Positions 23,732 through 35,265 are shown, counted from the stretch's first letter. The stretch: 64,000 nucleotides of DNA from Dipteronia dyeriana (GCA_032871835.1 CM065296.1:116446146-116510145), one strand, 5' to 3'. Numbers and translations: made by a program. Notes: generated by a model not told the origin, from the letters alone.

Positions 23732-25273
23732 CTATAATTCAACATAAAACACAGATCAACAAGGAGAATAAAAAAAATCGATGACAAGGTTCTTCAAAAT
23801 ATGGTTTTTGCAAGTTAAAAGTTTCAATAACGCAAAAGTAAAACAGGATACAAAATCACCAGCCATTTGAATAAATAAAGAAATGAATTTAAAATAATAA
23901 TAAAATAAAAAAACTACCAAAACTTCACAATGATTAATTAGGTTCATAAACGGGTTTCGAAATCTCAATGTCTCAGCAATTTATGCAATTTTCAATTACA
24001 CAAAAGCAAAACAGAAGCCAAAATCACCAGCCATTTAAATAAGGCAAAAAATTTAAAAGCATCAACAGTAAACAAATACCAAGACTGCACAAAGATTAAC
24101 TGGGTTCATAAATGGGTTTCATAATCTCAATATCTCAGCAATTTATGCAACTTTCAATTACGCAAAAGCAAAACAGAAGACAAAATCACCAGCCACTTAA
24201 ATAAAGCAATGAATTTAAAATCGACAACAGAAAAATGACGAGACTCCAATTGGGTTCATAAATGGGTTTCGTATTCTCAATGTCTCAGCAATTTATGCAA
24301 CTTTCAATTACGCAAAACCAAAACAGAAGACAAAATCACCAGCCATTTAAATAAAGCAATGAATTTAAAATCATCAACAAAACAAAAATACTGAGACTCC
24401 ACAATGATTAATTGTGTTCATAAACAGGTTTCGTAATCTCAATGTCCCAGCAATTTATGCAATTTTCAATTACGCGAAAGCAGAACAGAAGACAAAATCA
24501 CTGGCCGTTTAAATAAAGCAATGAGTAAAATCATCAACAACAAAAAAATACCAAGACTTCACAATGAATAATTGGGTTCATAAATGGGTTTCATAATCTC
24601 AATGTCTCAACAATTTATACAATTTTCAATTACACAATAGCAAAACAAAAGACAAAATCACCAGCCATTTAAATAAAGCAATGAATTTAAAATCATCATC
24701 AACAACAACAAAAAATACCAAGACTTCACAATGATTATTTGGGTTCATAAACGGGTTTCGTAATCTCAAATGTCTCAGAAATTTATACAATTTTCAATTA
24801 CGCAAAAGCAAAACAGAAGACAAAAGCACCAGCCATTTACATAAAGCAATGAATTTAAAATCATCAACAACAACGAAAAAATACCAAGACTTCACAATGA
24901 TTAATTGGGTTCATAAACGGGTTTCGTAATCTCAATGTCTCAGCAATTTATCTCATTATCTCATCAATTCATGCATTTTTATGGTCGTTTCTGATAATCT
25001 ATAAAACAAAAACAAATAATAAACAGTAACATTTATAATCAATCACCCAAAAGGCCAAAACAATAACAAATTCAATCATCAATACCCAGATCTTTCCTCA
25101 AATCACAATATCCACGTAGTTTAACGCTTAATTTAATTAAAAACTCGAAATTAAAATGTATATCTAAATAAAATCATACATCCATTAGCCAAACGAAAAA
25201 AACAACGCGTAATATAATTTTTTTAAATATATATATATATATATATATCAAATCGAATCGAAAGGCCACCAAC
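23732..25273 (-). other. 5'UTR intron of the RING gene with probable first exon just upstream
   Basis: On the minus strand a good donor (GAG|GTTGGT at 25273) and acceptor (AATTATAG| ending at 23732) bracket this stretch. The 25-base rest of the 5'UTR then leads to the ATG. The first, non-coding exon would begin around 25370 and end at 25274. About 1.15 kb of the intron is the tandem array described separately. Confidence 0.6.
23815..24965. repeat. Tandem array, about seven copies of a 150-170-bp unit, within the intron
   Basis: The landmark AAATCACCAGCCATTTAAAT (or a near match) recurs at about 23858, 24026, 24188, 24338, 24490, 24660 and 24828, giving spacings of 168, 162, 150, 152, 170 and 168. 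Between landmarks every unit carries TTAATTGGGTTCATAAACGG, CTCAATGTCTCAGCAATTTA and a run of CAAAAGCAAAACAGAAGACA. An eighth partial unit ends near 24960. Copies differ by small indels and substitutions. Confidence 0.92.
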
Positions 25274-25389
25274 CTCAAGATAGAGAGATCGACGAACGAT
25301 TTGCCGATCGATCGATCCCGAGTCAACGGAGAGAATGCGAGAAACTCCTGTGTCCCAAGAATTCTTTTGTTATTTCAACCTTTTTATTT

Positions 25390-25629
25390 TTCCAGTTAAT
25401 GCGTACCACTTGGGTTTTGTATCTCCAAGCAGAATGTCTCGAGAAAGTGCGTCATATGTCCACCTGGCATTCATCTGATGGCTAATCTTGAAAGTTCCCT
25501 AGAGACCGTTAGATAGCTTGTGCTCTTTTAGATCAACGGTTCAGACACAAATTGTTCCATAACAGTTCGGTGATTTTATCTTTTAATTTTATATATTTTT
25601 TTTATTAATTTTTAAGTATTACACTGTTA
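25390..25629. promoter_or_regulatory. Upstream region of the RING gene
   Basis: This is higher-complexity sequence directly upstream of the inferred first exon, most likely the promoter. I could not identify a TATA box with confidence. Confidence 0.3.
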
Positions 25630-26200
25630 CTCTGTTAGTATGTTTAGTACAAGGGATGAGATCGGATACCAACTAATTTTAATCTCATTTCTCATGTTAA
25701 ATAAATATATTAAAAAGAAAAAACAAAATTTAATTTAAATAGTTTTTTGACCTATCCAATTCTATACAACAACTTTATCTAGGTGAGATGGGGTTTTTTA
25801 ATCCCATGTATTTTATAAAAAATTGTTCTTCTTTTATTTTTTTTATTTAATTATAAAATTTTATATTTATTAAATATAACTAATTATAATATTTGAAAAT
25901 ATTTTAAAAGTATTAAATATTAATTAAAAATGTTATTTTCTTTAATATTAATTTTGAATCTTTTTTGTTGTTTATTAATTTATTTCAAAATTATTTAATT
26001 TAATTTTATATTAATCATTTTCACACTTTATTCAATATATGATAAAAAAATATCTAATCTCATATCAGGTAAAACAAGAGACATGATTATTTTAATATAA
26101 TTACATACAACACCAAACACATCACAACACTAAATTTAGTATATACTAATATCATTAAAATAATTATATCCTATCTCGCGCTCCAAACGAGCCCATGTGT
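25630..26200. mobile_element. Possible MITE
   Basis: The left end (GTTTAGTACAAGGGATGAGATCG) and the reversed right end (GGGCTCGTTTGGAGCGCGAGATAGG) share a diverged inverted repeat, and the interior is AT-rich and non-coding. No clear target duplication. Confidence 0.4.
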
Positions 26201-26222
26201 AATTACCTGCACAACATTAACA

Positions 26223-26724
26223 ATATGTTTGGATCGGTGGAATAAGAGAAAAAATATATAAAAGGTTAATAAGGAAATGAAAGTATATGAAAGTATTTTT
26301 AATGATTGTTGTTTGGATGATTATAAATAGAAACGAAATGAAATGTAATCAATCATAGTTGGAGGGAATAAATAAATGAATATATTTTATTATATTTACA
26401 AAAATAACATTCTTTTAACAATATGAATACCCAATATTAATAGGGTTGGTTTTGGAATATTGAAAAAAATCATTAATTCTGTATTTTTTTTTCTCTCCAT
26501 TTCATCCCAAATTTGGATGGAAACAAAATTAGGTGAAACAAAAATAAATTATTCCATCATTTTCATTCTTTTTATTCATTTTCCTTTCTTTTCTCTCTCA
26601 TTTAACAATCCAAATACGATATTATAAATCCATCCAAATAAAATCCAAACAAGATATTAGAAAATCCATCCAAATACTTTATTTTCATTCCTCTCTTATT
26701 CTATCAAACCAAACATGGTGTAAG
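26223..26724. mobile_element. MITE with ATGTTTGG...AATAAGAGA ends
   Basis: The left end ATGTTTGGATCGGTGGAATA (26226) and the reversed right end ATGTTTGGTTTGATAGAATA pair as inverted termini and continue with AAGAGA on both sides. About 500 bp, non-coding. Confidence 0.55.
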
Positions 26725-26915
26725 AGAAAACTCATCGCTCATCATTGTAAAAATATGCATGAATATTGGTAGAACTCGAACCCTCACCATAAGGGAATAT
26801 AAGTCTTAAGAGGCTTAGGGCAAAAATCTAAAATATACTCATTTATTCATACTTATAGTTCTATTATAAAAAGAAAATTATAAACTTTGGGTTTCATAGA
26901 ATTTAAGATCTCATC

Positions 26916-27315
26916 TTGCAGTATAATATTTAGTTTTTCATTAAAAAAATGGATCTCTAACAAAATGAGATTGCCTAGTAGTATGTTCATCACACTCCCA
27001 CCAGAAGGATAACAGTCTAAGCTCATCACTTCTTTGAATCTTTAATTATTGTAATATTTTTTTAAAATAATAATAATAAATTACACCCCTTGATATTGGA
27101 CAATTTTTTAATTTTGCTATACAGCATTCGGTTCTTTCATTAAAAACGTTTGGGCCAGTTGTTCGAGAAACTATATAGCCCATCTTGCAATATGATATTC
27201 AGTTTTTCATTAAAATTATTTGCACTTTTTTGATATTGTACCAAAAAAAATTCATTGAACTCTATAGCTCATTTTGCAATATAACATTCAATTTTTCATT
27301 GAAAATGTTTGGCCC
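26916..27315. repeat. Degenerate repeat, four copies of a TTTTTCATTAAAA-containing block
   Basis: The block CATCTTGCARTATRATATT followed by CAGTTTTTCATTAAAA recurs near 26913, 27182 and 27279, with a weaker copy near 27117 (ACAGCATTCGGTTCTTTCATT). No terminal repeats were found; it is probably a worn transposon fragment. Just upstream, at 26755-26785, a box-B-like motif lies on the minus strand. Confidence 0.5.
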
Positions 27316-27573
27316 TTTGATGTTGAGGCGTTGAGGGCAGAGCGGTTGAACGAGGCCGCTTTCAAGGTACCTAACTGCGCGCTGTGCTAAGTTGACCGAC
27401 ATAGGAATAGGGTCATAAGGAGAACCTTAACTAAATAGCTAGCCGTGATCGAAGAAAATATTATTTGAACCCTTTAATAAACGATGAGATCAGCCATTTA
27501 AATTGTGTTATATCAGTGTAGTGACTGAAAAAAAAAAGAAAATAACAAAAAATCAATATAATTAAATGATATA

Positions 27574-29080
27574 GGGAAATTATTATTTTGGTCCCTACAT
27601 TTTGGCCGACAATGACATTTTTCTATTTTTCATTGGGTGGTCCCTATATTTTAAAAAACATATCAATTTAGTCTCTCTGACTGGTTTTTTAATGGTCAAC
27701 TCTAACAGAAAATGACGAATGACTATTTTAACCTTAGTCATTTATTTATTTTTAAAATAAAATAGGAAAATTATCATTTTGATCCCTATATTTTGGCCGA
27801 CAGTGACATTTTTAACTGTCTTTCTATTTTTCACTGGGTTGTCCCTATGTTTTAAAAAACACGTCAATTTGGTCCATCTGACCAGTTTTTTAAAGGTCAA
27901 CCCAAATAGAAAGGGTGAATGACTATTTTAACCTTAGTCATTTATTTTATTTTAAAAAGAAAAGAAAATAAAATAAAAACGAAAAATGAAAAAGGAGAAA
28001 AACACAAAATAGAAAAATAATATTATATGGAAATAATAATAATAAAAAATCTTAAATGGATCTTCACCGTTATATTATCTCCATTAATGGATATCATGAA
28101 CACAAACCTATATCATCAAAACCAAACTCAAGCAACAACAAAATTGTTGATGTTAAGAATAAATAACTGAGAGATAAATCTCCATTATTGATGAAACAAC
28201 AAAACAGTCGTCATCATCAATTAAATAAATTTTATATCTCCGTTTTCTTCTTTAATCATCATCAACAAATAGAGGTTCAAATTACATATCATTCATAAAT
28301 AATAATAATAAAAATAGAATATCTCTTTTTAATTGTTGGAGTAATTGTTCAATAAACATTTATAATTCTTGATTCCAGATCTCTTGAAGCCTTCATTAAC
28401 ACCCCAATTCCAAATCAGTCGGGCAACTACCACCACAAACCTAGGTTTGTAGGGATGGTGACAATGATTTTTTTTTCTGGGTTACTAGTTAGTGTAATAG
28501 GTTGTTTGTGAATTTTGTGTAACTGGTGTAGTGGAAGGGAATCTGATTCATTATAATTTTTAGGTTTTGATCCATATTGATTGGTTATTTTAAAATTATA
28601 TTGTTTTTAAAAAATAAAAATAAAAATATTTTTAATTAAGTATTAAAATTAATTTAAAACATTTTTTTGTGTTATATATATATATATATGACACGTGACA
28701 TTTTATATGGTTAAAGATAAAAATATCTTTAAAATTGTTAAGTTTGACTAACGATTGACCAATTAATGGACTAAATTGATGTTTTTTTAAAAAAGATAGG
28801 GATCACCCAGTAAAAAATGGAAAGACAGTTAAAAACGTCATTGTCGACCAAAACATATGGACCAAAATGATAATTTCCCTAATTTTTTTTTGACACGTGG
28901 CATGCTATATGGTTAAAGACTAAAATACCCTTAAAATTGTTAAGTTTGACTAAAGATTGACCCACTAAGGGACTAAATTGATGTGTTTTTTAAAATATAG
29001 GGTTCACCCAGTGAAAAATGGAAAGAAAGTTAAAAATATCATTATCGACCAAAACATATGGACCAAAATGATAATTTCTC
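27574..29080. mobile_element. Non-autonomous Mutator-like element (9-bp target duplication, tandemly doubled termini)
   Basis: The left end reads GGGAAATTATTATTTTGGTC and the reversed right end GAGAAATTATCATTTTGGTC. A perfect 9-bp duplication AATGATATA flanks it (27565-27573 and 29081-29089), as expected for Mutator-like elements. Each terminus is about 190 bp and present twice in tandem: left copies start at 27574 and ~27766, inverted right copies end at ~28881 and 29080. The interior (27960-28690) is non-coding, with a short patch of higher GC near 28370-28460. Confidence 0.88.
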
Positions 29081-29089
29081 AATGATATA

Positions 29090-30800
29090 AGAACTTTTCG
29101 TATAAATTTTCTCAAAATGTTCGATTACTATACAGAATCTATATAATTATTGGATCACGTTTTTAGATTTTAAAGGATTTAAAAATTAAAAAATTATAAC
29201 AAAAATAAAGTAACTTTGTTTCATATATATTAAAGTTAAAATCCTTTGTTAAATAATTGAAATGAATTTTAAAATGTTAAAGGTCTGGTGAACAGGTGGA
29301 CGCGGTGTTGCTGAATTTGTAATTACAATTTACAACTGTATCCAAATCCAACTATCCATGCAAATTTATACCTACGTTAAGGTCGGTTTGTTTTGTTTCA
29401 TACAAAAATTGTCGGTTTGTTTATTCCACGCGTGAAACGTTCTACAAATGGTTGCAAAAGGTATTACGTTATCCACCTCGAATCTGCTTCCAATTTTCAA
29501 GCATGATTCACATGATTAAATGATTAAAACGATATAAGAAAAATGTTCGGGTATTGATCCTATCAATTGGATGTTTGTATATGGTAGTTTTCTTTTTATT
29601 TTTTATATTTATCTCTTTATATTTTTTAAAATAGATCTACGTGTCAACAACCCATTGATGGGTCAGTACCTTGAATACTAACCAATCAATACCTAAATAT
29701 TGTCCTTTCGTTAATAGTTGTTATATCATATAATATGGTATTGCTACAATTTACTCATTGAGATGAACTAAAATTATATATATATTATATTATATAAATA
29801 TAGTATATATAATTTTAGGTATTTAAAAAATGAACAGATTCGAACTCACAATCTTATGATATATGTCTTAAGGGTTTATCATCAAATTAACCTCATTTCG
29901 TCATTAAAATGAGAAATTAATATGATTTAAATATGATTTAAAAATCTTCAATGACATTGATATAATTTAATGACAATATAATAATATGATGTTTGATAAC
30001 GTATGGATAACATTATAGTGTCAATAAATGGACTATAATAATGATGAAGAGACTTTTCACAAACATTCAACCCCCATCGAATTATATCATATGAAATGAA
30101 ATACCAATCATATGATAAATAGATGTTACATTGTCACACGACATAATATGAACAAAACAAGCATATATATATATATCAAGACATATTCAAGTTTTTTTTT
30201 CACTGTAGCATACAAGTAAGATTTAGGTATATTCCTATACTTAGCTCAAATGGTGTGTATAATATACAAGTAATATTAGATTTTACAAATTTATTCATAA
30301 ATAGTGTTGATATGTGAGGTGTCAATATCTTATATATAATGAGATTATGTGGTAAGTGATGTGATATTGACATTTTACGTACCAATACTATTTGGAGATG
30401 AATTTTTTTTTAAAAAAACAGTTAAAAAGCCTAAAATTACTTATAATACATTTTACATTTAAGATTTAGATATATTCGTATACTTAATTCAAATGGTGTG
30501 CATAACATATTTCATATTTATGACGTATGCGGAGAAATTGCGGGAGTATATATTTGAGATATTCGTATGTAATGATTGACCCTCGTAAATGATAGATTAT
30601 TCACTAAAAGTCAAAACAAAAATCCACAATCAGTTTTCCTTTCATTCTAAACAATACTTTATTAGAAACATTACTTATTCGAGTCAAAACAATTTACAGT
30701 CAAAAGGTTAATATTTATATATGGCTACCGGCCAGTAAAAATATCAAATTTGACCAAAACGAATATTTTTCACGTTTTCTAATTTCTATTATTAATTTTC
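29090..30800. other. Intergenic with a local repeat pair
   Basis: AT-rich sequence with no gene. A ~65-base block (AAGATTTAGGTATATTCCTA then AATGGTGTGTATAA) at 30219-30285 recurs at 30460-30525 with about 80 percent identity. Confidence 0.4.
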
Positions 30801-30812
30801 TCTCCCTCTATA

Positions 30813-30820
30813 TATATAAA
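30813..30820 (+). promoter_or_regulatory. TATA box of the ELO-like gene
   Basis: TATATAAA lies 170 bases before the ATG, followed by a cytosine-rich, CAACT/CACA-containing leader typical of plant transcription starts (around 30845). The leader includes an uninterrupted T run of about 22 bases at 30941-30962. Confidence 0.55.
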
Positions 30821-30984
30821 TTCACGAGTCCATCGCATTCTCCAACTAACAATTTCCAAGTGTGAAGTGCCACACCCTTCTCTTTCTTTCAATTACCATT
30901 TTTAATCACAATCTTTACTCTCTCTTCCTGGAGATCACAATTTTTTTTTTTTTTTTTTTTTTGTTTCAAGTGAAAAATCAGTCA

Positions 30985-30993
30985 ATGAAATGA
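30985..30993 (+). promoter_or_regulatory. Minimal upstream ORF overlapping the main start codon
   Basis: ATGAAATGA encodes Met-Lys-stop, and its TGA (30991-30993) overlaps the main ATG (30990-30992) of the ELO-like gene. A ribosome would read this two-codon frame first unless it skips the ATG. A second in-frame ATG lies at 30996, so re-initiation there is conceivable. The overlap is seen directly; any regulatory effect is inference. Confidence 0.5.
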
Positions 30994-31859
30994 CGATGAC
31001 ACCATCTATGAAGACGAATATAAGGTACTGGTTATCGGAGCACCCAACAATCGTCAACTTCCGTTGGAGCTCCAACCAATCATGGGGCTCCACGTGGTCA
31101 TTTCTTTTCACAGCTATAGCGGCTTACATAGTCACCGCCACCGTCCTCCACCTCCTCCTCTCCCTTATTCTCCGTCGGAGCCGTCGTGTCCCACTCGGCC
31201 CGATCCCGGCCATCCACAGCCTCGCAATCACGTTGATCTCCGCCGTCATTTTCGTGGGAGTCTGCCTCTCCGCCGCGGCCGAGATTCGCGACACACGGTG
31301 GTTCTGGCGACGAACAAGGACAACACCTTTCCAGTGGCTCCTCTGTTTCCCACTTGGCACGCGCCCTTCCGGGCGCGTGTTCTTCTGGTCCTACATTTTC
31401 TACCTCTCCCGGTTCCTCCACCTCCTCCGTACGTTCTTCACCGTCCTCCGACACCGGAGGCTGACTTTCTTCCACCTCTTCAACCAGTCGATACTGATCT
31501 TCACGTCGTTTCTGTGGCTTGAATTCTCGCAGTCTTTTCAAGTAGTAGCTATACTCCTGACGACGCTGTTGTACTCCGTCGTGTACGGTTACCGATTCTG
31601 GACGGCTATCGGTCTGCCCAGCGCGTGCTTCCCATTCGTGGTGAATTGTCAGGTGATTTTACTAGGGTGCAATTTGGTCTGTCATGTTGGGGTTCTTGTG
31701 TTTCATTTTTTCAAAGGTGGATGCAATGGTATTGGTGCTTGGCTTTTCAATTCAGCTCTCAATTCTGTGATTTTGTTGCTCTTCTTGAATTTTTACGTCA
31801 AGATGCATTTGGAGAACAAGAAGATGAGAAAAGCTGCTCAAAATAACAAAGATAGTTGA
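30990..31859 (+). CDS. ELO-like (GNS1/SUR4 family) membrane protein with degenerate active-site motifs
   Basis: ELO proteins are ER membrane condensing enzymes of very-long-chain fatty acid elongation. This single-exon, 289-residue protein has the plant ELO-like layout: an amino-terminal YWLSEHPxIVNFRW motif (13-26) and about seven hydrophobic segments. The expected HxxHH box is replaced by H162-L-F-N165-Q166, the KxxExxDT stretch reads SRFLHLLRT (140-148), and the later NxxxHxxMYxYY motif reads TTLLYSVVYGYR (191-202). The catalytic histidine cluster is therefore largely gone. It resembles the Arabidopsis At1g75000 group as I recall it, and its position beside the RING and LPAT genes fits. 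The frame is intact and GC-rich at third positions near the start, so it is a maintained gene. Membership of the family is secure; elongase activity is doubtful. Confidence 0.85.
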   Translation: MTMTPSMKTNIRYWLSEHPTIVNFRWSSNQSWGSTWSFLFTAIAAYIVTATVLHLLLSLILRRSRRVPLGPIPAIHSLAITLISAVIFVGVCLSAAAEIRDTRWFWRRTRTTPFQWLLCFPLGTRPSGRVFFWSYIFYLSRFLHLLRTFFTVLRHRRLTFFHLFNQSILIFTSFLWLEFSQSFQVVAILLTTLLYSVVYGYRFWTAIGLPSACFPFVVNCQVILLGCNLVCHVGVLVFHFFKGGCNGIGAWLFNSALNSVILLLFLNFYVKMHLENKKMRKAAQNNKDS

Positions 31860-33786
31860 TGATCAATTTCGTGAGTTTTTTTTTTTTAGTTATTTGTTTT
31901 TAGATGTAAAACGATGTCAAGTATACATATTGTATCACAATTCTCAACCATATGAGATTTTTTTTGTGTGCCGGAATTTGATTGGCACAGATGTTTTTCA
32001 TTTTACACTGCTATTAATCGAAATTTTATAGGAAAAAATGTATGTAATATATATAACATTTTCAATTAATTATTGAATGCATCGATAACATTGAAGCTTT
32101 TCGACGAACTGAGATTTGTCAATGGTATATATCTAACGTTTATGTTACGAGATTGTAGGTTGAGACTTTCATTTTCTACAAAAATTTCGAATTTATATAA
32201 TATTTCAACAATAAAAGATGAACTTCATTGAGATGCTTTAAATTTCTAGTTGAGATGCTTTAAATTTCTAGCTATTCTATGGAGTAGAAGCAGGGTACTC
32301 AGCCATTTACTAGGGCCTCAAATGGCCTAATCAACTTCTTATTATTTTGGAACCTCATTCCTTAAGACCCAATCTGTTTGAGGTTTCACTTATCTGTAAC
32401 CAATCTATTTAAAAATATTCAATCTCAAATATGTATTTTCTTCATCATATCAGACCCAATTAACATGCTTCTTCACATATTAGTAAACATCATTAAATGG
32501 TTGGAACCCTAAAATATCTAAAGACAGTCCTGGGTAAAAGAGAAACTTGGATGTAGTGGGATGCAACCATGCATCTCCCTCTACAATACTAATTTATAGG
32601 ACTTATTTGTAACATTTAAGTTTTTCTCCGTGTATAGAGAAATATTGGGTAGGGTGTGGTCAAACTAGAATTTCAAATTTCGTTAAGTTTGAAGATCAAA
32701 CTCTACAATTTTTATTTAGATAAGTAAAAGAAAAAAAAAATCAATTAATTATAAAAATTAAAATATTAATTTCAAGTGGGCAGGTCCCTTAATAGTTTCG
32801 TCCCACTTTTATAGGACATTTAGGGTTTAAACGAACATGGGAAACCTTTGGTGGGAGTGGCGAGGTGAGGTGAGAAACTTTATGTCTTTTTGTTGGAATG
32901 TTTTGTAGTTCCTTGTATTTTTCTCCAACGAAATAAATGAATTTTAATCGTTTCCCGTAGATGTGACATAACAATATAACATTTACATTAAATGGAATAT
33001 TTTCAAGCACATAACCATTGAATACACAACAAATTGGGTACCCAGTACCCTATATGAATACATGATACCACTACACAAGTTCTCTTCTTCCACGAAGCTT
33101 CTTGTGAGCCTCTTGTTTTTATTGAATGTGTCAATTGTCAAAGTGTCAACGTTCAACTAAGCACAATTCACATGGGATATTCTTTAGTCTCCCATCTGCT
33201 GTACATGGATTTTGTTGCCAAATTTAATTATTTAATAGTAGTATTTGTCTAGACTGTAAAATATACTAAATTAATTGTAGATTCATAAATTATTGCATTA
33301 TGTGATCTCAATCTTTAAGACATTATGGCAAGTCTTTACAGATTACAACATTTGATTTGTTAATAATTATACAATATATATATATATATAACTTATATGA
33401 GTTGTTAGATATATAAAAAATAAAAATAAAAAAACTTGTTAGATAAATTTAAATTTATTCAACTAATCAAAAATCTAATTTGAATGACAAACATATATTG
33501 AAAAATATTTATTGGATTATAAATCGGGTTTGGTGATGATGGTTTTTTTTTATCAATTTTTGTTATTTATTTAAATGATCAATACCTCATAGTAGTAATC
33601 AATTGAGATGGTGCTAATCGAGAATGTGATAAGAGTTAATTAATTAACGATTAATGACAGATTAGTTTAATAAGGACCAACTGCAAAGAAAATGATATAC
33701 TCTAAACCTAGGACGTGGAAATGTATTGGATAAGACTTTTTTTAGTAAGTGTAGTATATATTTTCTTTAATCAAATTTTTATATAC
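31860..33786. other. 3' flank of the ELO-like gene and intergenic sequence
   Basis: A 3' UTR probably occupies the first 100-200 bases. A perfect ~20-base direct repeat, GAGATGCTTTAAATTTCTAG, occurs at 32229-32248 and 32252-32271. A (TA)n run lies near 33373-33390. No other gene is seen. Confidence 0.4.
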
Positions 33787-34168
33787 CAGGTGTCCAATAG
33801 AGGTATCTACGGTTCGGTTAAACCGTCCGAGACAAAACCAAAACCGAAACCGAAACTATTGGTTACGAAACAGATTTAAAGCCGGGTTGGCTACGGTTCA
33901 ACTTCTCTAAAAGCCATAAAAAACCGCCGGTTTTTATCATATTTTATATAAATAAAATTGAACCAATTAGATTGTGAGACGTGGTAAAAAAAATCGTCTG
34001 AAACCGAAACCGAAACCGCACCGTAACTGTCAGTTACTTAAACCAAACCGTCCAACCCGGTTACGGTTTCGGTTTAATCTTTCCATGGGACCATAACCGG
34101 TGATTTCAAACTGAAACCGAATCAGAATCAGAACCGAACCGTAGATACCGTTATTGTCCACTACTAAT
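33787..34168. mobile_element. hAT-like MITE rich in AACCG motifs
   Basis: The left end (GGTATCTACGGTTCGGTT at 33802) is matched perfectly by the reversed right end (GGTATCTACGGTTCGGTT, ending ~34151), and outward of this both ends carry a GGACAAT/GTCCAAT-like terminus. The interior is full of AAACCG/CGGTTT hexamers on both strands. It resembles the GGAACC elements in design but not in motif. No clean 8-bp duplication, so its outer limits are approximate. Confidence 0.7.
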
Positions 34169-34296
34169 TAGTTTGGTGGTGGTGGATTTATCTAAAAAAA
34201 ATATTTTTAATTAATTAACTTTTAATATTTTTTAGTATATATATAATTAATTAATTTTAGTATATATATATATATATATTAATTTTAATTAACTTT

Positions 34297-34500
34297 TCCC
34301 TATGAATTTTGAGTTTTGTAGGGAAAAGTTTTGTACCTTTAACCTACGAATTTCGAGTTTTGTAGGGAAAGGTTACCTGCGCCAACGAAACTCATTTTGT
34401 TGGAAAGCTTTGTATCCTTAGCCTACGAATTTTGAGTTTTGTGAGGAAAAGTTATCTGTGACTACAAATCTTGATTTGTATCCTAAAGTTTTGTAAGGAA
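34297..34500. repeat. Short tandem repeat family, GAATTTTGAGTTTTGTAGGG
   Basis: Three clear copies of CTAYGAATTTYGAGTTTTGT followed by AGGGAAA start near 34299, 34344 and 34421, and a fourth degenerate copy (TTTTGTAAGGAAAG) ends near 34500. Between copies lie GTTGGAAAGCTTTGTATCC-like segments. The repeats resemble the subterminal arrays of CACTA-type transposons, but no CACTA end was found. Confidence 0.55.
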
Positions 34501-35260
34501 AGACTAAAATTCTTGTAATACATGTTATAATCTCTCATATATAGGATTTAGTCGACAAACGTGTTATAATCTTTTAAATATAAGATTTAATGGGCAAATG
34601 TGAGATTTGAACTCCGATCACATGACTGAAGAAGGAAGTGAAGTGCATAAACTACTCTAGGTTACAAGTGAATGTTTAACCCGGTTTTAACCAATTTTTA
34701 TATAATTTCTTTGTAATCCAAATTTAAACATCCAATTTTAACTAAAGCTTAAATTTGAAGTCAATCAAGAATTAACCACAGTTCCCCATTCACCATTAGT
34801 AATTACACCAATAAAAAGGTTAGTTCTTTGATCAAATCAAGTTTAACAAATACAATTTAAAAGTATGCTTAATTTTCAAGTCAAGACCTAACTTCTTTAA
34901 TAGTATAATAAAGTATTTAACATGTTTTAAAATTGAACTACATATTTAACTATTTTATACGATTGTATAAACGAATTGAATTCTACACCTAATTTATAAA
35001 ATATAGCTTATTATTAAAACCTAATTCTTTAAATCCTCTTCATCATATTATATTTTTTATGAGGGCTTAATATTATTTTTTTAAAAAATATTTTTGTATT
35101 ATAAATTTCTGAAGAAAAATAAATAAATCTACAAGTGACAATATCTATCTTGCAAAAAAAAAAAGCTCAAACTGTGATGGGCCATTTTAGAGCCAATCTG
35201 TTTGGACTAACAGAGGCAAAGTACCGAGTACAACAAAAATCTGATCGCATTGTAGAGTTT
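34501..35260. other. Intergenic upstream of the LPAT gene
   Basis: AT-rich sequence. A weak box-B-like motif is present on the minus strand near 34600. Nothing else is supported. Confidence 0.35.
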
Positions 35261-35265
35261 GGTGG

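Noticed and set aside
23707..23787. Upstream in-frame start of the RING protein
   Set aside because: A good splice acceptor lies between this ATG and the conserved start, so the stretch is intron.
23815..24965. CRISPR-like array
   Set aside because: Units are 150-170 bp, diverged throughout and without short conserved repeats separated by unique spacers; it is a tandem repeat in a plant intron.
31098..31541. 147-codon open frame antisense to the ELO-like gene
   Set aside because: A shadow of GC-rich codons of the sense gene; no domain, no upstream signals.
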